A stretch of DNA of 64,000 nt from Demequina pelophila. Lineage in GTDB: Bacteria > Actinomycetota > Actinomycetes > Actinomycetales > Demequinaceae. The stretch is from positions 368,298 to 432,297 of the forward strand of contig NZ_BBLY01000004.1 of assembly GCF_000971175.1 (NCBI RefSeq). The letters are read 5' to 3'. The translations under genes and the position numbers were made by a program. Positions 40,433 to 49,938 of the stretch are shown in pieces (the stretch's first letter is position 1; the number at the start of each line of letters is the position of its first letter). Below the pieces are notes generated by a model, which saw nothing but the letters and a program-made list of their open reading frames with translations, was not told the DNA's origin and ran no database searches.

Positions 40433-41824
40433 ATGTCCCCACGCATCGTCATCGTCGGCGGCGGGCCGGGCGGCTACGAGGCCGCCCTGGTGGCCGCGAA
40501 GGCCGGCGCCTCCGTCACCCTGATCGAGCGCCACGGGCTGGGGGGCAACGCGGTCCTCACCGACGTGGTGCCGTCCAAGACCGTCATCGCGACCGCCGAG
40601 CTGCTCACCATCGCGGAACGCGCCCCGGAGCTCGGGGTGCGGCGCGCGGACGGCGGCCCGCTCGCCGACGACCTCACGGTGGACATGGGCGCCGTCAACG
40701 CCCGCGTGCGGGCGCTGGTGAGCCGCCAGAGCGAGGACATCGCCGCGCGGCTCGAGCGCGACGGCGTGCGCGTGGTCGCCGGGGCGGCGCGGCTCGCGTC
40801 GCCCTCCCGGGTGGTGGTGGACGATGCGGGGGAGACGTTGGCCTTCGACGCCGACGCGATCCTGCTGGCCGTGGGCGCCCGCCCGCGCATCGTCCCCGGA
40901 TGCGAGCCGGACGGCGAGCGGGTGCTCACCTGGACCCAGCTGTACGACCTCGAGGAGCTGCCCGAGCACCTCGTGGTGGTGGGCTCGGGCGTGACCGGAG
41001 CCGAGTTCGCCGGCGCCTACCGGCTGCTGGGCTCCGCGGTGACGCTGGTCGCCTCGCGCGACCGGGTGCTGTCGCGCGAGGACCCCGACGCGTCCGAGCA
41101 CCTGACGGAGGTGTTCCGGCGCCGGGGCATGACGCTCGTCGGCGGCCGTGCCGCGCGGGTCGAGCGCGTGGGCGACGGCGTGGAGGTGACGCTCGAGGAC
41201 GGCACGGTCGTCGCGGGCAGCCACTGCCTGATGGCGGTGGGCTCGGTGCCGAACACCTCGGACCTGGGGCTCGAGGAGGCGGGCGTCGAGGTCGACGAGC
41301 GCGGGCTCATCCGCGTCGACCGGGTGTCCCGCACCACCGCGCGCGGCGTGTACGCGGCCGGCGACTGCACGGGCGTGCTGCCGCTGGCGAGCGTCGCGGC
41401 CACCCAGGGCCGCATCGCGATGGCGCACGTGCTGGGCGACGCGGTCACCCCGCTGGACCTGTCGCTGGTCGCCTCGAACGTGTTCACCGCGCCGGAGATC
41501 GCGTCCGTGGGCGCCTCGGAGGCGGAGCTCGAGGAGCGCGGGCTGTTCTACCGGGTGTCTCGGCTGGACCTCGCGGGCAACCCCCGCGCCAAGATGCTGG
41601 GCATCGACGAGGGCTTCGTGAAGATCTTCGGCCACACCGTCACCGGCCAGGTGTTCGGGGCCGTGGTGGTGGGCCCGCGGGCGAGCGAGCACATCTACCC
41701 GCTGTCGCTCGCGGTCGCGCATCACCTCACGGTGGACGATGTGGCGGCCGCCTTCACGGTCTACCCCTCGCTCAGCGGCACGGTCTCCGAGGCGGCGCGG
41801 CGCCTGCACTTCATGGACCGGTAG
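40433..41824 (+). CDS. lpdA: NAD(P)H-quinone reductase, LpdA type
   Basis: A 463-residue flavoprotein of the pyridine nucleotide-disulfide reductase family: FAD motif IVIVGGGPGGYEAALVAAK, NAD motif VVVGSGVTGAEFAGAYRLLG, and the YAAGDCTG FAD segment. The redox CxxxxC of dihydrolipoamide dehydrogenase is missing: the equivalent stretch is GLGGNAVLTDVVPSKT. That places it with Rv3303c-type quinone reductases, not true lipoamide dehydrogenases. TTAGAT ends 6 nt before the ATG; leaderless start likely. It is divergent from punA. Confidence 0.88.
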   Translation: MSPRIVIVGGGPGGYEAALVAAKAGASVTLIERHGLGGNAVLTDVVPSKTVIATAELLTIAERAPELGVRRADGGPLADDLTVDMGAVNARVRALVSRQSEDIAARLERDGVRVVAGAARLASPSRVVVDDAGETLAFDADAILLAVGARPRIVPGCEPDGERVLTWTQLYDLEELPEHLVVVGSGVTGAEFAGAYRLLGSAVTLVASRDRVLSREDPDASEHLTEVFRRRGMTLVGGRAARVERVGDGVEVTLEDGTVVAGSHCLMAVGSVPNTSDLGLEEAGVEVDERGLIRVDRVSRTTARGVYAAGDCTGVLPLASVAATQGRIAMAHVLGDAVTPLDLSLVASNVFTAPEIASVGASEAELEERGLFYRVSRLDLAGNPRAKMLGIDEGFVKIFGHTVTGQVFGAVVVGPRASEHIYPLSLAVAHHLTVDDVAAAFTVYPSLSGTVSEAARRLHFMDR

Positions 41825-41869
41825 CGCGGCCGCCCGACGAGGCCGCAGGGACGCACCGGCCCGCGCGGC

Positions 41870-43657
41870 CTACTCGGCGTCGACGATCTCGCAGATGAGC
41901 GTGCCGGCGGAGACGCCGCCGCCCACGGCGGCGGCCAGCGCCTTCACCGTGCCGGCGCGGTGCGCGACCAGCGGCTGCTCCATCTTCATGGCCTCGAGCA
42001 CCACGATCAGCTCGCCCTCGGCGACCACGGCGCCCTCCTCGACCGCGACCTTGACGATGGTGCCCTGCATGGGGGACGCGAGGGCCGTGCCGTTGGCGGC
42101 GCGCGCGGGTCCGGACGAGGACCGGCGCATCGGCCGCCTGCCCGCCTGGCGCGCTCCCGCGCGGCCAGCCTGGGCGAGCGACGCGGGCAGCACCACCTCG
42201 AGGCGCTTGCCGCCCACCTCGACCACGACGCGCTCGGTGGCGGGGGCCTCCTCGGCGGGTTCGGCCGGAGCCGGGGCGGCGTCGGCCGAACCCAGCGCGG
42301 CCACCGCATCGGCGAACCCGGTCTCGATCCACGTGGTGTAGACGCCGAACCCGTCCGTCGCGGTGAACTCCGGGGCGTCGAGGACCGCGCGGTGGAACGG
42401 CAGCACGGTCGGGATGCCCTCGACCTTCATCTCCGCGAGCGCGCGGCGCGCACGGGCGAGCGCCTGGTCGCGGGTCGCGCCGGTGACGATCACCTTGGCG
42501 ATCATCGAGTCGAACGCGCCGGACACCGTGTCGCCCTCGCGCACGCCGGCGTCGACGCGCACGCCGGGGCCGGAGGGGAAGTGCAGCGTCGCGAGGCGGC
42601 CGGGCGCGGGCATGAAGCCGCGCGCGGGGTCCTCGCCGTTGATGCGGAACTCGAGGGAGTGGCCGCGCACCTCGGGGCGCAGGTCCGCGATGGACTCGCC
42701 GGCCGCGACGCGGAACTGCTCGAGCACCAGGTCCACGCCGGTGACCTCCTCGGTCACGGGGTGCTCGACCTGGAGGCGCGTGTTGACCTCGAGGAAGCTG
42801 ATGGTGCCGTCCGCGCCCACCAGGAACTCGCACGTCCCGGCGCCCTGGTAGTGAGCCTCGCGCAGGATCGCCTCCGACGCGGCCACGAGGCGCGCGTTCT
42901 GCTCGTCGGTGAGGAACGGCGCGGGCGCCTCCTCGACCAGCTTCTGGTGACGGCGCTGCAGCGAGCAGTCGCGGGTGGAGACCACCGCGACGTTGCCGTG
43001 CGCGTCGGCCAGGCACTGGGTCTCGACGTGTCGGGGGCGGTCGAGGAAGCGCTCGACGAAGCACTCGCCGCGGCCGAACGCGGCGACCGCCTCGCGGGTC
43101 GCCGAGTCGAAAAGCTCCGGGATCTCCTCAAGAGTGCGGGCGACCTTGAGGCCGCGGCCGCCGCCGCCGAACGCCGCCTTGATGGCGACCGGGAGGCCGT
43201 GCTCGCGCGCGAAGGCGACCACCTCGTCGGACGATGCGACGGGGTCCGGGGTGCCGGGCACCAGCGGGGCGCCGGCGCGCTGGGCGATGTGGCGGGCGCT
43301 CACCTTGTCGCCCAGGCCGTCGATCGCCTCGGGGGAGGGGCCGATCCACGTGAGGCCCGCGTCGATGACGGCGCGCGCGAAGTCGGAGTTCTCGGCCAGG
43401 AAGCCGTAGCCGGGGTGGACCGCCTGGGCGCCGGAGCGGCGCGCGGCGTCGATGATCTTCGCGATGTCGAGGTACGTCTCCCGCGCGGTCGCGCCGCCGA
43501 GCGCGTACGCCTCGTCGGCCAGGGCCACATGCGGGGCGTGGCGGTCGGGGTCGGCGTACACGGCGATGGACCGCAGGCCCGCGTCGGCGCAGGCGCGGAC
43601 GATGCGGACCGCGATCTCGCCGCGGTTGGCGACGAGCACGGAGGAGAAGGCAGTCAC
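41870..43657 (-). CDS. acyl-CoA carboxylase alpha chain (biotin carboxylase + BCCP)
   Basis: A 595-residue AccA3-type subunit. The biotin carboxylase domain covers about 1-450 ([34 protein letters not shown]). A linker rich in Ala/Pro follows, and the biotinyl domain ends the protein with EAMKM, the biotinylated Lys being about 37 residues from the C-terminus. It supplies carboxybiotin to AccD for malonyl- or methylmalonyl-CoA. GTG 43657 is preceded at 6 nt by TACGGT and lacks a ribosome binding site. Confidence 0.95.
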   Translation of the reverse strand: MTAFSSVLVANRGEIAVRIVRACADAGLRSIAVYADPDRHAPHVALADEAYALGGATARETYLDIAKIIDAARRSGAQAVHPGYGFLAENSDFARAVIDAGLTWIGPSPEAIDGLGDKVSARHIAQRAGAPLVPGTPDPVASSDEVVAFAREHGLPVAIKAAFGGGGRGLKVARTLEEIPELFDSATREAVAAFGRGECFVERFLDRPRHVETQCLADAHGNVAVVSTRDCSLQRRHQKLVEEAPAPFLTDEQNARLVAASEAILREAHYQGAGTCEFLVGADGTISFLEVNTRLQVEHPVTEEVTGVDLVLEQFRVAAGESIADLRPEVRGHSLEFRINGEDPARGFMPAPGRLATLHFPSGPGVRVDAGVREGDTVSGAFDSMIAKVIVTGATRDQALARARRALAEMKVEGIPTVLPFHRAVLDAPEFTATDGFGVYTTWIETGFADAVAALGSADAAPAPAEPAEEAPATERVVVEVGGKRLEVVLPASLAQAGRAGARQAGRRPMRRSSSGPARAANGTALASPMQGTIVKVAVEEGAVVAEGELIVVLEAMKMEQPLVAHRAGTVKALAAAVGGGVSAGTLICEIVDAE

Positions 43658-43827
43658 CCGGAAACCGTAGCGCGCGTACCGGGCCCTTCCGTGGCGCCCC
43701 GGGCGGCGCCGCGCAAGTTTGGGCGTGGCGATAAGGCCGATGCGGGGCGTTTGTGGGGAACGACAACGCCCGAGGGGTTTTGCGCGCCTTGCCCCGCCGG
43801 GCTTGTGAGCCGCCTACAAACAGGCGC

Positions 43828-44469
43828 TCAGCCGCGGAGCTCGTGGAAGGGCACCTCGAGCTCGAGGAGCAGGGTGCGCAGCAGCGGCAGGCTCACGCCG
43901 ACCACGCCGTGGTAGTCGCCCTCGATCGCCTCGACGTAGGGGCCGCCCAGGCCGTCCACCGTGAACGCGCCGGCGACGCGCAGCGGCTCGCCGGTGGCCA
44001 CGTACGCCTCGATCTCCGCGTCCGAGAGGTCCGCGAAGCGCACCACGGTCGAGGAGGTGGCGCCCAGCGTGGCCCCCGTGCCCGCTTCGCGGTCGTCGAC
44101 CAGCCAGTGGCCGGTGTGGAGCACTCCCTGGCGGCCGCGCATCGAGCGCCACCGCTGGATCGCGACGTGCGCGTCCGCGGGCTTGCCCATCACCTCGCCG
44201 TCGAGCTCGAGCATCGAGTCGCAGCCCAGCACGATCGCGTCGGTGTCCCACTCCCCGGCCACGTCCTCGGCCTTGGCCCGCGCGAGGGCGAGCACCGCAT
44301 CGGCCGGGGTCAGGTCGCCCCATCCCGCGGCGAGGTGCGTCTCCCGCGTGGAGGCGAGAACCGCGTCCTCGTCGACCTCGGAGACGATCACCTCGGGGTC
44401 GACACCCGCGGAGCGCAGGGTCGACAGGCGGGCGGGGGAGGCGGAGGCGAGCACGAGCGCGACGGGCAT
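43828..44469 (-). CDS. maf: Maf nucleotide pyrophosphatase
   Basis: A 213-residue house-cleaning pyrophosphatase. LVLASASPARLSTLRSAG is the Maf N-terminal signature, VSEVDED follows, and VLGCDSMLELDGE and FTVDGLGGPYVEAIEGDYHGVVG are the later motifs. It hydrolyses non-canonical or selected NTPs. The location next to acyl-CoA carboxylase genes is conserved in actinobacteria. TAGGCT lies 6 nt before the ATG, so the mRNA is probably leaderless. A GAGC...GGCTC hairpin follows the stop on its strand. Confidence 0.93.
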   Translation of the reverse strand: MPVALVLASASPARLSTLRSAGVDPEVIVSEVDEDAVLASTRETHLAAGWGDLTPADAVLALARAKAEDVAGEWDTDAIVLGCDSMLELDGEVMGKPADAHVAIQRWRSMRGRQGVLHTGHWLVDDREAGTGATLGATSSTVVRFADLSDAEIEAYVATGEPLRVAGAFTVDGLGGPYVEAIEGDYHGVVGVSLPLLRTLLLELEVPFHELRG

Positions 44470-44561
44470 GACGCGAGCCTATCCCCGGCTCGGCGGCGGG
44501 CCGTGACGCATGCGGGGGCGCCGCGCGGCGCGGGCCGCCCACGATAGGGTGTGGCGTCACG

Positions 44562-45041
44562 ATGCGAAATGGGGTGTCCATGGACGGGCGCGATGAGCTG
44601 CTCGACGCGGCCTGCGAGGACCTGCTGCGCTACCTGCGCCGGTCGATGCCGCGCCAGACCGAGCGCGTGGCGGGCGAGGGCCTCACCCTCCACCAGTTCC
44701 GCGCGCTCATCATCGTGTACTCGGACGAGGGCTGCACCACGACGGATCTCGCGGACGCGGTGGACGTCCACCCGTCGGTGGCGACCGGCATCGTCCAGCG
44801 GCTCGTGACGCGCGGCTTCTTCCGCCGCGTCGAGGACCCCGAGGACCGGCGCATCCGCCGCCTCTACCTGACCGACGAGGGCCGGGCGCTGGCCGAGGAG
44901 GTCGCGGGCACCGCGCGGGCGACGCGCCGTCGCCAGCTCGAGGTGCTCGACGACGCGCAGCTCGCTCAGCTGCGCACGATCCTCGCGACGCTCGTCGACG
45001 GCGTCGAGCAGGAGCGCGCCGAGCGCCGCGAGAGCGTCTGA
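44562..45041 (+). CDS. MarR-family transcriptional regulator
   Basis: A 159-residue winged-helix regulator: LTLHQFRALIIVYSDEGCTTTDLADAVDVHPSVATGIVQRLVTRGFFRRVEDPEDRRIRRLYLTDEG is the full MarR DNA-binding region. ATG 44562 follows a TAGGGT box (44545-44550) by 11 nt; ATG 44580 with GGGG upstream is an alternative start. Neighbours are divergent maf and convergent feoC, so the target is not obvious. Ligand unknown. Confidence 0.88.
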   Translation: MRNGVSMDGRDELLDAACEDLLRYLRRSMPRQTERVAGEGLTLHQFRALIIVYSDEGCTTTDLADAVDVHPSVATGIVQRLVTRGFFRRVEDPEDRRIRRLYLTDEGRALAEEVAGTARATRRRQLEVLDDAQLAQLRTILATLVDGVEQERAERRESV

Positions 45042-45117
45042 CGCGCCGCGGCGCGGCACAGCACGGCCGGACGCCGCGCGGCCGGACACCGCACGGCCTA
45101 GCGCGGCACCGCGCGGC

Positions 45118-45327
45118 TCAGCGCGAGAAGGGGCAGCCCGCGCAGCCGGGCTTCGAGGCGGGCACGCACGTGCCGCAGGCCTCGGCGGGTGCGAGCACCA
45201 GCCCCATCCGCGCGGCCTCGTCCGCGACCGCCTGGGCGACGTCGACGCGGATCGCGAGCGTGCGCGCGGCCTGACGGGGGGACTCCCCGGCCGCGAGCCG
45301 CTCCATGACCGCGCCGAAGACGCTCAC
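45118..45327 (-). CDS. feoC: FeoC-like small cysteine protein
   Basis: A 69-residue protein starting at GTG 45327, overlapping the feoB stop (GTGA). A predicted winged-helix-like part (FGAVMERLAAGESPRQAARTLAIRVDVAQAVADEA) is followed by a C-terminal cluster CGTCVPASKPGCAGC. The last gene of Feo operons often encodes FeoC, a small protein with a cysteine cluster that modulates FeoB. Assignment rests on position and this cysteine pattern; sequence similarity to enterobacterial FeoC is not evident by eye. Confidence 0.65.
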   Translation of the reverse strand: MSVFGAVMERLAAGESPRQAARTLAIRVDVAQAVADEAARMGLVLAPAEACGTCVPASKPGCAGCPFSR

Positions 45328-47219
45328 AGCAGTCGACCCACCTGGAACACGGCCGTCGCGAGCACGTACGCGAGGGCGAACTGGGCGCCGGCCGCGCCCG
45401 CGGTCCACCGCCATCCATAGAGGCGGCGCTGCTCCGCGAGGGTGGCGAGGCACGGCAGGTAGCCGAGCACGAACACCATGAAGGCGAGCGCCGCGGCGCC
45501 CGGGGAGCCGCCGGAGGTCTCCACGAGGGTCGCGCGGATGCGCTCGCCCAGCGTGGTGGCCTCGGCGGAGTCGGACGAGTCGCCCGGGTCCTCGACGGAG
45601 TACGCCTGGGCGAGCGCGCCCACGACGACCTCCTTGGCGGCGACGCCGGCCACCAGAGACGAGGCGATGCGCCAGTCGTCGAGGCCCATCGGGGCGAACG
45701 CGGGGGCGACGGCCTGCGCGGTGGCGCCGTAGAGCGAGTCCTCGATGGGCACCTCGGTGGGGGCGTGGTCCCCGTGGACCGGGATCGCCTGCAGCACCCA
45801 CAGCAGCGCCACCGCGGCGAGGATCACGGTGCCGGCCTTGCGCACGAAGGACAGCACGCGGGTCCACACTCCCGCCACGAGCGTGCGCAGGTGCGGCCAC
45901 TGGTAGTCCGGCAGCGCGATGAGGAGCGGCTCGGGGCGCAGGTCGCGCATCACGGTGCGGCGCGCGACCAGCCCGCCGAGCACCACGAGCGCGATGGACG
46001 CGACGTACATGCCGAACACCACCGTGCCCGCGTGGCCGGGGAAGAACGCGTGCGCGAGCAGCAGGTAGACGGTCAGGCGCGCGGTGCACGTGGTGAGCGG
46101 CACCAGCAGGCCGGTGAGCAGGCGCTGGCGGGCGTGGGGGAGCACCGCGGTGGCGCTCACGGCCGGCACGTTGCACCCGAAGCCCACGATGAGCGGCAGC
46201 ATCGCGCGGCCGTCGAGGCCGATCGCGCGCATCGCGCGGTCGGTCACCACCGCGACGCGGGCGAGATACCCCGAGGACTCGAGGATGGTGACGGACGCGA
46301 AGATGAGCGCCATGAGCGGGATGAAGGACAGCACGGTCGCGACGCCCGCGAGCAGGCCACCGGTCGCGAACGAGCCGACCCACGCGGGCGCGCCCAGCGA
46401 GGCGAGCCCCGCCGCGACGGACTCCGCCACGGGGCCGTCGATGAGCCCGGCGGCCGCGTCCATGAGGGGGGTCGCCACGACGGTGGTGAGCTGCAGCACC
46501 GCCCACACGACCGCGAGGAACGCCGGCACGCCGGCCCAGGGGTTGAGGAGTACCCGATCGACGCGATCGGTGAGGGTGTGACGGTGCTCGTCGACCGGGA
46601 GCGCGGCGTCCGCGACGCGCTCGACCCAGTCGAACAGGTCCTGCGCGTGGGCGAGGTTGTCCTCGAGGTCCGCGTCGGGGGCCGGCGGCGGGACGTCGAC
46701 CACGTGCGTCGGGCGGTGCAGGGCGTTCGCGACGGCCTCGGCCAGCCCGTCGAGTCCGGCGCGCGAGCGGCCGTTGACGGCCACGACCGGCACGCCGAGC
46801 GAGGCGCGGAGCGCCTCGACGTCGGGGGCCTGGCCGCGCGAGGCGGCGAGGTCCGTCATGGTGAGCGCCACGACCACGGGACGTCCGGCGCGGGCCACCT
46901 GGCCCAGGACGTACAGCGAGCGGCTCAGCGCGGTCGCGTCGACCACCACGACCGCGAGGTCGTGCGCGTCGTCGCGCACCGCGGAGGCGGCCACCTGCTC
47001 GTCGGGGGAGCGGGCGATGAGCGAATAGGTGCCGGGCAGGTCCACCAGGGTGACCGGCGCATCGGCCGGGGTCCACGTGCCCTCCATGAGCTCGACCGTG
47101 GTGCCGGGTGCGTTGACCACGTGCTGGCGCGAGCCGGTGAGCGCGTTGAAGAGCGTCGACTTGCCCACGTTGGGGTTGCCGACCAGCAGGACCGATGCGG
47201 TGCGCGTCGCGGTGGTCAT
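45324..47219 (-). CDS. feoB: ferrous iron transporter FeoB
   Basis: A 631-residue Fe(II) permease. The N-terminal G domain has GNPNVGKSTLFNALTG, DLPGTYSL and TMTD; the C-terminal membrane domain contains the two gate repeats (SLGAPAWVGSFATGGLLAGVATVLSFIPLM and the later CTARLTVYLLLAHAFF), with conserved cysteines in VGFGCNVPAV. ATG 47219 overlaps the feoA stop. The length is at the short end for FeoB. Regulation follows from the DtxR box before feoA. Confidence 0.94.
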   Translation of the reverse strand: MTTATRTASVLLVGNPNVGKSTLFNALTGSRQHVVNAPGTTVELMEGTWTPADAPVTLVDLPGTYSLIARSPDEQVAASAVRDDAHDLAVVVVDATALSRSLYVLGQVARAGRPVVVALTMTDLAASRGQAPDVEALRASLGVPVVAVNGRSRAGLDGLAEAVANALHRPTHVVDVPPPAPDADLEDNLAHAQDLFDWVERVADAALPVDEHRHTLTDRVDRVLLNPWAGVPAFLAVVWAVLQLTTVVATPLMDAAAGLIDGPVAESVAAGLASLGAPAWVGSFATGGLLAGVATVLSFIPLMALIFASVTILESSGYLARVAVVTDRAMRAIGLDGRAMLPLIVGFGCNVPAVSATAVLPHARQRLLTGLLVPLTTCTARLTVYLLLAHAFFPGHAGTVVFGMYVASIALVVLGGLVARRTVMRDLRPEPLLIALPDYQWPHLRTLVAGVWTRVLSFVRKAGTVILAAVALLWVLQAIPVHGDHAPTEVPIEDSLYGATAQAVAPAFAPMGLDDWRIASSLVAGVAAKEVVVGALAQAYSVEDPGDSSDSAEATTLGERIRATLVETSGGSPGAAALAFMVFVLGYLPCLATLAEQRRLYGWRWTAGAAGAQFALAYVLATAVFQVGRLL

Positions 47220-47437
47220 GCCGCCTCTACCTCGATGTGGCGGGAGGTGGTCGCGTCGATCGCGAGGCGCGCGGCGCCGATGGCGACGATGCGCGCGCCG
47301 GCCGCGCCGACCCCGGCGAGGCGGATGCGGGCGCCCGGGCGCAGGCCCATCTCGCGCAATCGGAGGGCGACGGTGGACTCGGCGCTGATCGCGCGGACGC
47401 GGGCCACGGTGCCCGCGGTGCAGTCGGAGAGGTTCAC
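47216..47437 (-). CDS. feoA: ferrous iron transport protein FeoA
   Basis: A 73-residue SH3-like protein (LREMGLRPGARIRLAGVGAAGARIVAIGAARLAIDATTSRHIEV), accessory to FeoB. GTG 47437 is preceded at 6 nt by TACGAT and lacks a ribosome binding site; leaderless initiation is likely. The overlap with feoB (ATGA type) couples translation. Confidence 0.92.
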   Translation of the reverse strand: MNLSDCTAGTVARVRAISAESTVALRLREMGLRPGARIRLAGVGAAGARIVAIGAARLAIDATTSRHIEVEAA

Positions 47438-47455
47438 CCGACCATCGTATTTGTG

Positions 47456-47474
47456 GAAGGTGAGCCTTGCCTAA
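47456..47474 (-). promoter_or_regulatory. DtxR/IdeR iron box controlling feoABC
   Basis: On the minus strand TTAGGCAAGGCTCACCTTC. Compared with the DtxR/IdeR consensus recalled as TTAGGTTAGGCTAACCTAA, 14 of 19 positions agree. It overlaps the -35 region of the feoA promoter (TACGAT -10 at 47449-47444), so Fe-loaded DtxR would repress. It also covers the DUF218 stop codon. Confidence 0.75.
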
Positions 47475-48067
47475 TGCGGAAGGTCCCGGCTCCCGCGGTC
47501 GCGCAGGATCTCGCCGAACGCCTTCCACGTGGCGGGCAGCTCCCGGACGTAACCGATCGCGGTGTGGCGCCGCGCGAGCACGTCGGGGAATGTGCCCTGG
47601 ACCTCGAGCCCCGTGGAGCGGCACAGCCACATCGCGCGCGGCACGTGGAACTCCTGGGAGCACACGATGACGGAATGCAGGCCGCGCTCGCGCGCGTTGA
47701 GGGCCGAGGCGCGGGTGTCGTGGCCCGAGCGGTCGAGCACCAGGGCCTCCTCGGGCACGCCCAGCTCGCGGGCGGTGCGTGCCATCGCCGCCGTCTCGTC
47801 GAGGCCCTCGCGGTTGCTGCCCGCGCCCGTGAGCACCAGCAGGGGCACCAGGCCGCGGTGGTACAGGGCTGCGCCCGCCTCGACGCGCTGACGCAGGAAG
47901 CGGGACGGGCGGCCGTCGGGCCACACCCGGGCGCCCAGCACGAGCGCCGCGTCGGCCGGACGGAAGGCGTCGCTGTCGACGTGGTGACGCGAGCCGTGCG
48001 ACCGCAGGCGCGCATAGGCCTGCGGCGCGGCCGCGGCGGCGGCCAGGACCCTCAGCGCGCGGCTCAT
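47471..48067 (-). CDS. DUF218 / YdcF-SanA family protein
   Basis: A 198-residue protein: ADAALVLGARVWPDGRPSRFLRQRVEAG starts the DUF218 fold, followed by LLVLTGAGSNREGLDETAAMARTARELGVPEEAL and VIVCSQEFHVPRAMWLCRSTGLEV. An N-terminal hydrophobic stretch (ALRVLAAAAAAPQAYA) may anchor it. The family acts in envelope integrity or sugar/phospholipid handling without a defined reaction. ATG 48067 overlaps the accE stop, so it is the last cistron of the accD-accE unit. Confidence 0.8.
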   Translation of the reverse strand: MSRALRVLAAAAAAPQAYARLRSHGSRHHVDSDAFRPADAALVLGARVWPDGRPSRFLRQRVEAGAALYHRGLVPLLVLTGAGSNREGLDETAAMARTARELGVPEEALVLDRSGHDTRASALNARERGLHSVIVCSQEFHVPRAMWLCRSTGLEVQGTFPDVLARRHTAIGYVRELPATWKAFGEILRDRGSRDLPH

Positions 48068-48315
48068 CGCAGCGAGTGACGCCAGGCGGCGTCGCCCCGG
48101 TCGAGCGGGAGCGCGGGGCGCGGGCCCTGCATCGTCCGGCTGCGATCCATCCACGCGGACGTGGGCGCGGCGGCCCGCTCCGCGTCGGCGCTCGCGGAGG
48201 ACATGGCGACCACGCCCGCGATGAGCGCGGCGAGCTCGGACTCGTCGGGGGTGCCGCGCACCACCCGCACGCCGGCGGGGAGCGACCCGCGCACGCCGTT
48301 CGCCGCGTCGCTCAC
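48064..48315 (-). CDS. accE: acyl-CoA carboxylase epsilon subunit
   Basis: An 83-residue small protein between accD and the DUF218 gene. It contains [25 protein letters not shown], the AccE signature (ELAAL...V), and a tail with W and basic residues (AAWRHSLR). AccE subunits stabilise actinobacterial carboxylase complexes. GTG 48315 overlaps the accD stop by 4 nt. Too short and in the wrong frame of larger shadow ORFs, so easily missed. Confidence 0.85.
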   Translation of the reverse strand: MSDAANGVRGSLPAGVRVVRGTPDESELAALIAGVVAMSSASADAERAAAPTSAWMDRSRTMQGPRPALPLDRGDAAWRHSLR

Positions 48316-49892
48316 AGCGGGATGTTCCCGTGCTTCTTGGGCGGCATCGACGCGCGCTTGGTGCGCAGCGCCCGCAGCGCGCGCACGACCTCGGCGCGGG
48401 TCTGCGACGGCTCGATCACCGCGTCGACGTAGCCGCGATCGGCGGCGTCGTAGGGGTTGACGATCTGCTCCTCGTACTCGTCGACCAGGCGCGCGCGCTC
48501 GGCCTCGACGTCCTCGCCCCGTTCGGCCGCGTCCGCCAGCGTGCGGCGGTGGAGGATGTTGACGGCGCCGGACGCCCCCATCACCGCGACCTGCGCGGTG
48601 GGCCAGGCGAGGTTGACGTCCGCGCCCAGCTGCTTCGAGGCCATGACGATGTAGGCGCCGCCGTAGGCCTTGCGGGTGATGACGGTGACGAGCGGGACGG
48701 TCGCCTCGGCGTACGCGTAGATGAGCTTGGCCCCGCGGCGGATGATGCCCTGGTGCTCCTGGCTCACGCCCGGCAGGAAGCCCGGCACGTCCACGAGCGT
48801 GATGACCGGGATGTTGAACGCGTCGCACGTGCGCACGAACCGCGCGGCCTTCTCGGAGGCGTTGATGTCGAGCGTGCCCGCCATCTGCATCGGCTGGTTC
48901 GCCACGATGCCCACGGAGTGGCCCTCGACGTGCCCGAAGCCCACCACCACGTTGGGTGCGAACAGCGGCTGGATCTCGAGGAACGCGGCGTCGTCGACGA
49001 TCGCCTCGATCACGGCGTTCATGTCGTACGGCTGGTTCGCCGAGTCCGGCACCAGCGCGTCGAGCGCGAGGTCCTCATCGGTGGCGGCGAGGTCCGTCTC
49101 CGCGTCCCAGCTGGGCGCGTCGGTGAGGTTGTTCTGCGGCAGGTACTGCAGCAGATGCTGGACGTACTCGATCGCGTCGTCCTCGTCCTGCGCGAGGTAG
49201 TGGGCCACGCCGGACTTCGCGTTGTGGGCCTGCCCGCCGCCCAGCTCCTCGAACGTCACCTCCTCGCCGGTGACGGACTTGATGACGTCCGGGCCGGTGA
49301 TGAACATCTGCGACGTCCCGTCGGCCATGACGATGAAGTCGGTGAGCGCGGGGGAGTAGACCGCGCCGCCGGCCGAGGGCCCCAGGATGAGCGAGATCTG
49401 CGGGATCACGCCGGATGCGGCCACATTGCGGCGGAAGATCTCCGCGAACTGCGTGAGCGCCGCGACGCCCTCCTGGATGCGCGCGCCGCCGCCGTCGGAG
49501 ATGCCGATGAGCGGCACGCCCGTGCGCAGCGCGAAGTCCTGGATCTTGGCGATCTTCTGGCCGTGCACCTCGCCCAGCGAGCCGCCGAACACCGTGAAGT
49601 CCTGCGAGTAGACGGCCACCTGGCGGCCGTCGATGGTGCCGTAGCCGGTGACCACGCCGTCGCCGTACGGGCGCGACCGGTCGAGGCCGAAGGTGCGCGA
49701 GCGGTGCCGGGAGAGACGGTCGAGCTCGGTGAAGGAGCCCTCGTCGAGCAGCTGAGCGATGCGCTCGCGAGCGGTCTTCTTGCCGCGCGCGTGCTGGCGC
49801 TCCTGGGCCTTCTCCTCGGGTGCGTCGACGGCCGCCGCCGTGCGGTCGCGCAGCTGCTCCAGCGCCTCTGCCGTGCTCTTCGCGGGCGTCAT
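48312..49892 (-). CDS. accD: acyl-CoA carboxylase beta chain (carboxyltransferase)
   Basis: A 526-residue AccD5/PccB-type carboxyltransferase with both crotonase-like halves. [42 protein letters not shown] is the N-half CoA site; [48 protein letters not shown] the C-half. With the biotinylated alpha chain at 41870-43657 and AccE it would carboxylate propionyl- and/or acetyl-CoA. It is divergent from birA, which biotinylates its partner. GGGAGA precedes the ATG. Confidence 0.95.
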   Translation of the reverse strand: MTPAKSTAEALEQLRDRTAAAVDAPEEKAQERQHARGKKTARERIAQLLDEGSFTELDRLSRHRSRTFGLDRSRPYGDGVVTGYGTIDGRQVAVYSQDFTVFGGSLGEVHGQKIAKIQDFALRTGVPLIGISDGGGARIQEGVAALTQFAEIFRRNVAASGVIPQISLILGPSAGGAVYSPALTDFIVMADGTSQMFITGPDVIKSVTGEEVTFEELGGGQAHNAKSGVAHYLAQDEDDAIEYVQHLLQYLPQNNLTDAPSWDAETDLAATDEDLALDALVPDSANQPYDMNAVIEAIVDDAAFLEIQPLFAPNVVVGFGHVEGHSVGIVANQPMQMAGTLDINASEKAARFVRTCDAFNIPVITLVDVPGFLPGVSQEHQGIIRRGAKLIYAYAEATVPLVTVITRKAYGGAYIVMASKQLGADVNLAWPTAQVAVMGASGAVNILHRRTLADAAERGEDVEAERARLVDEYEEQIVNPYDAADRGYVDAVIEPSQTRAEVVRALRALRTKRASMPPKKHGNIPL

Positions 49893-49938
49893 CGTCGTGC
49901 TCGTCTCCCTCGTGTCGACTGGCGGCTAGCCTAGCCCG

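Noticed and set aside
43745-43771. GGGCGTT/AACGCCC stem near the alpha-chain promoter as a riboswitch
   Set aside because: The stem is only 7 bp, lies over 85 bp upstream of a leaderless start and shows no further conserved fold; a weak terminator is more likely.
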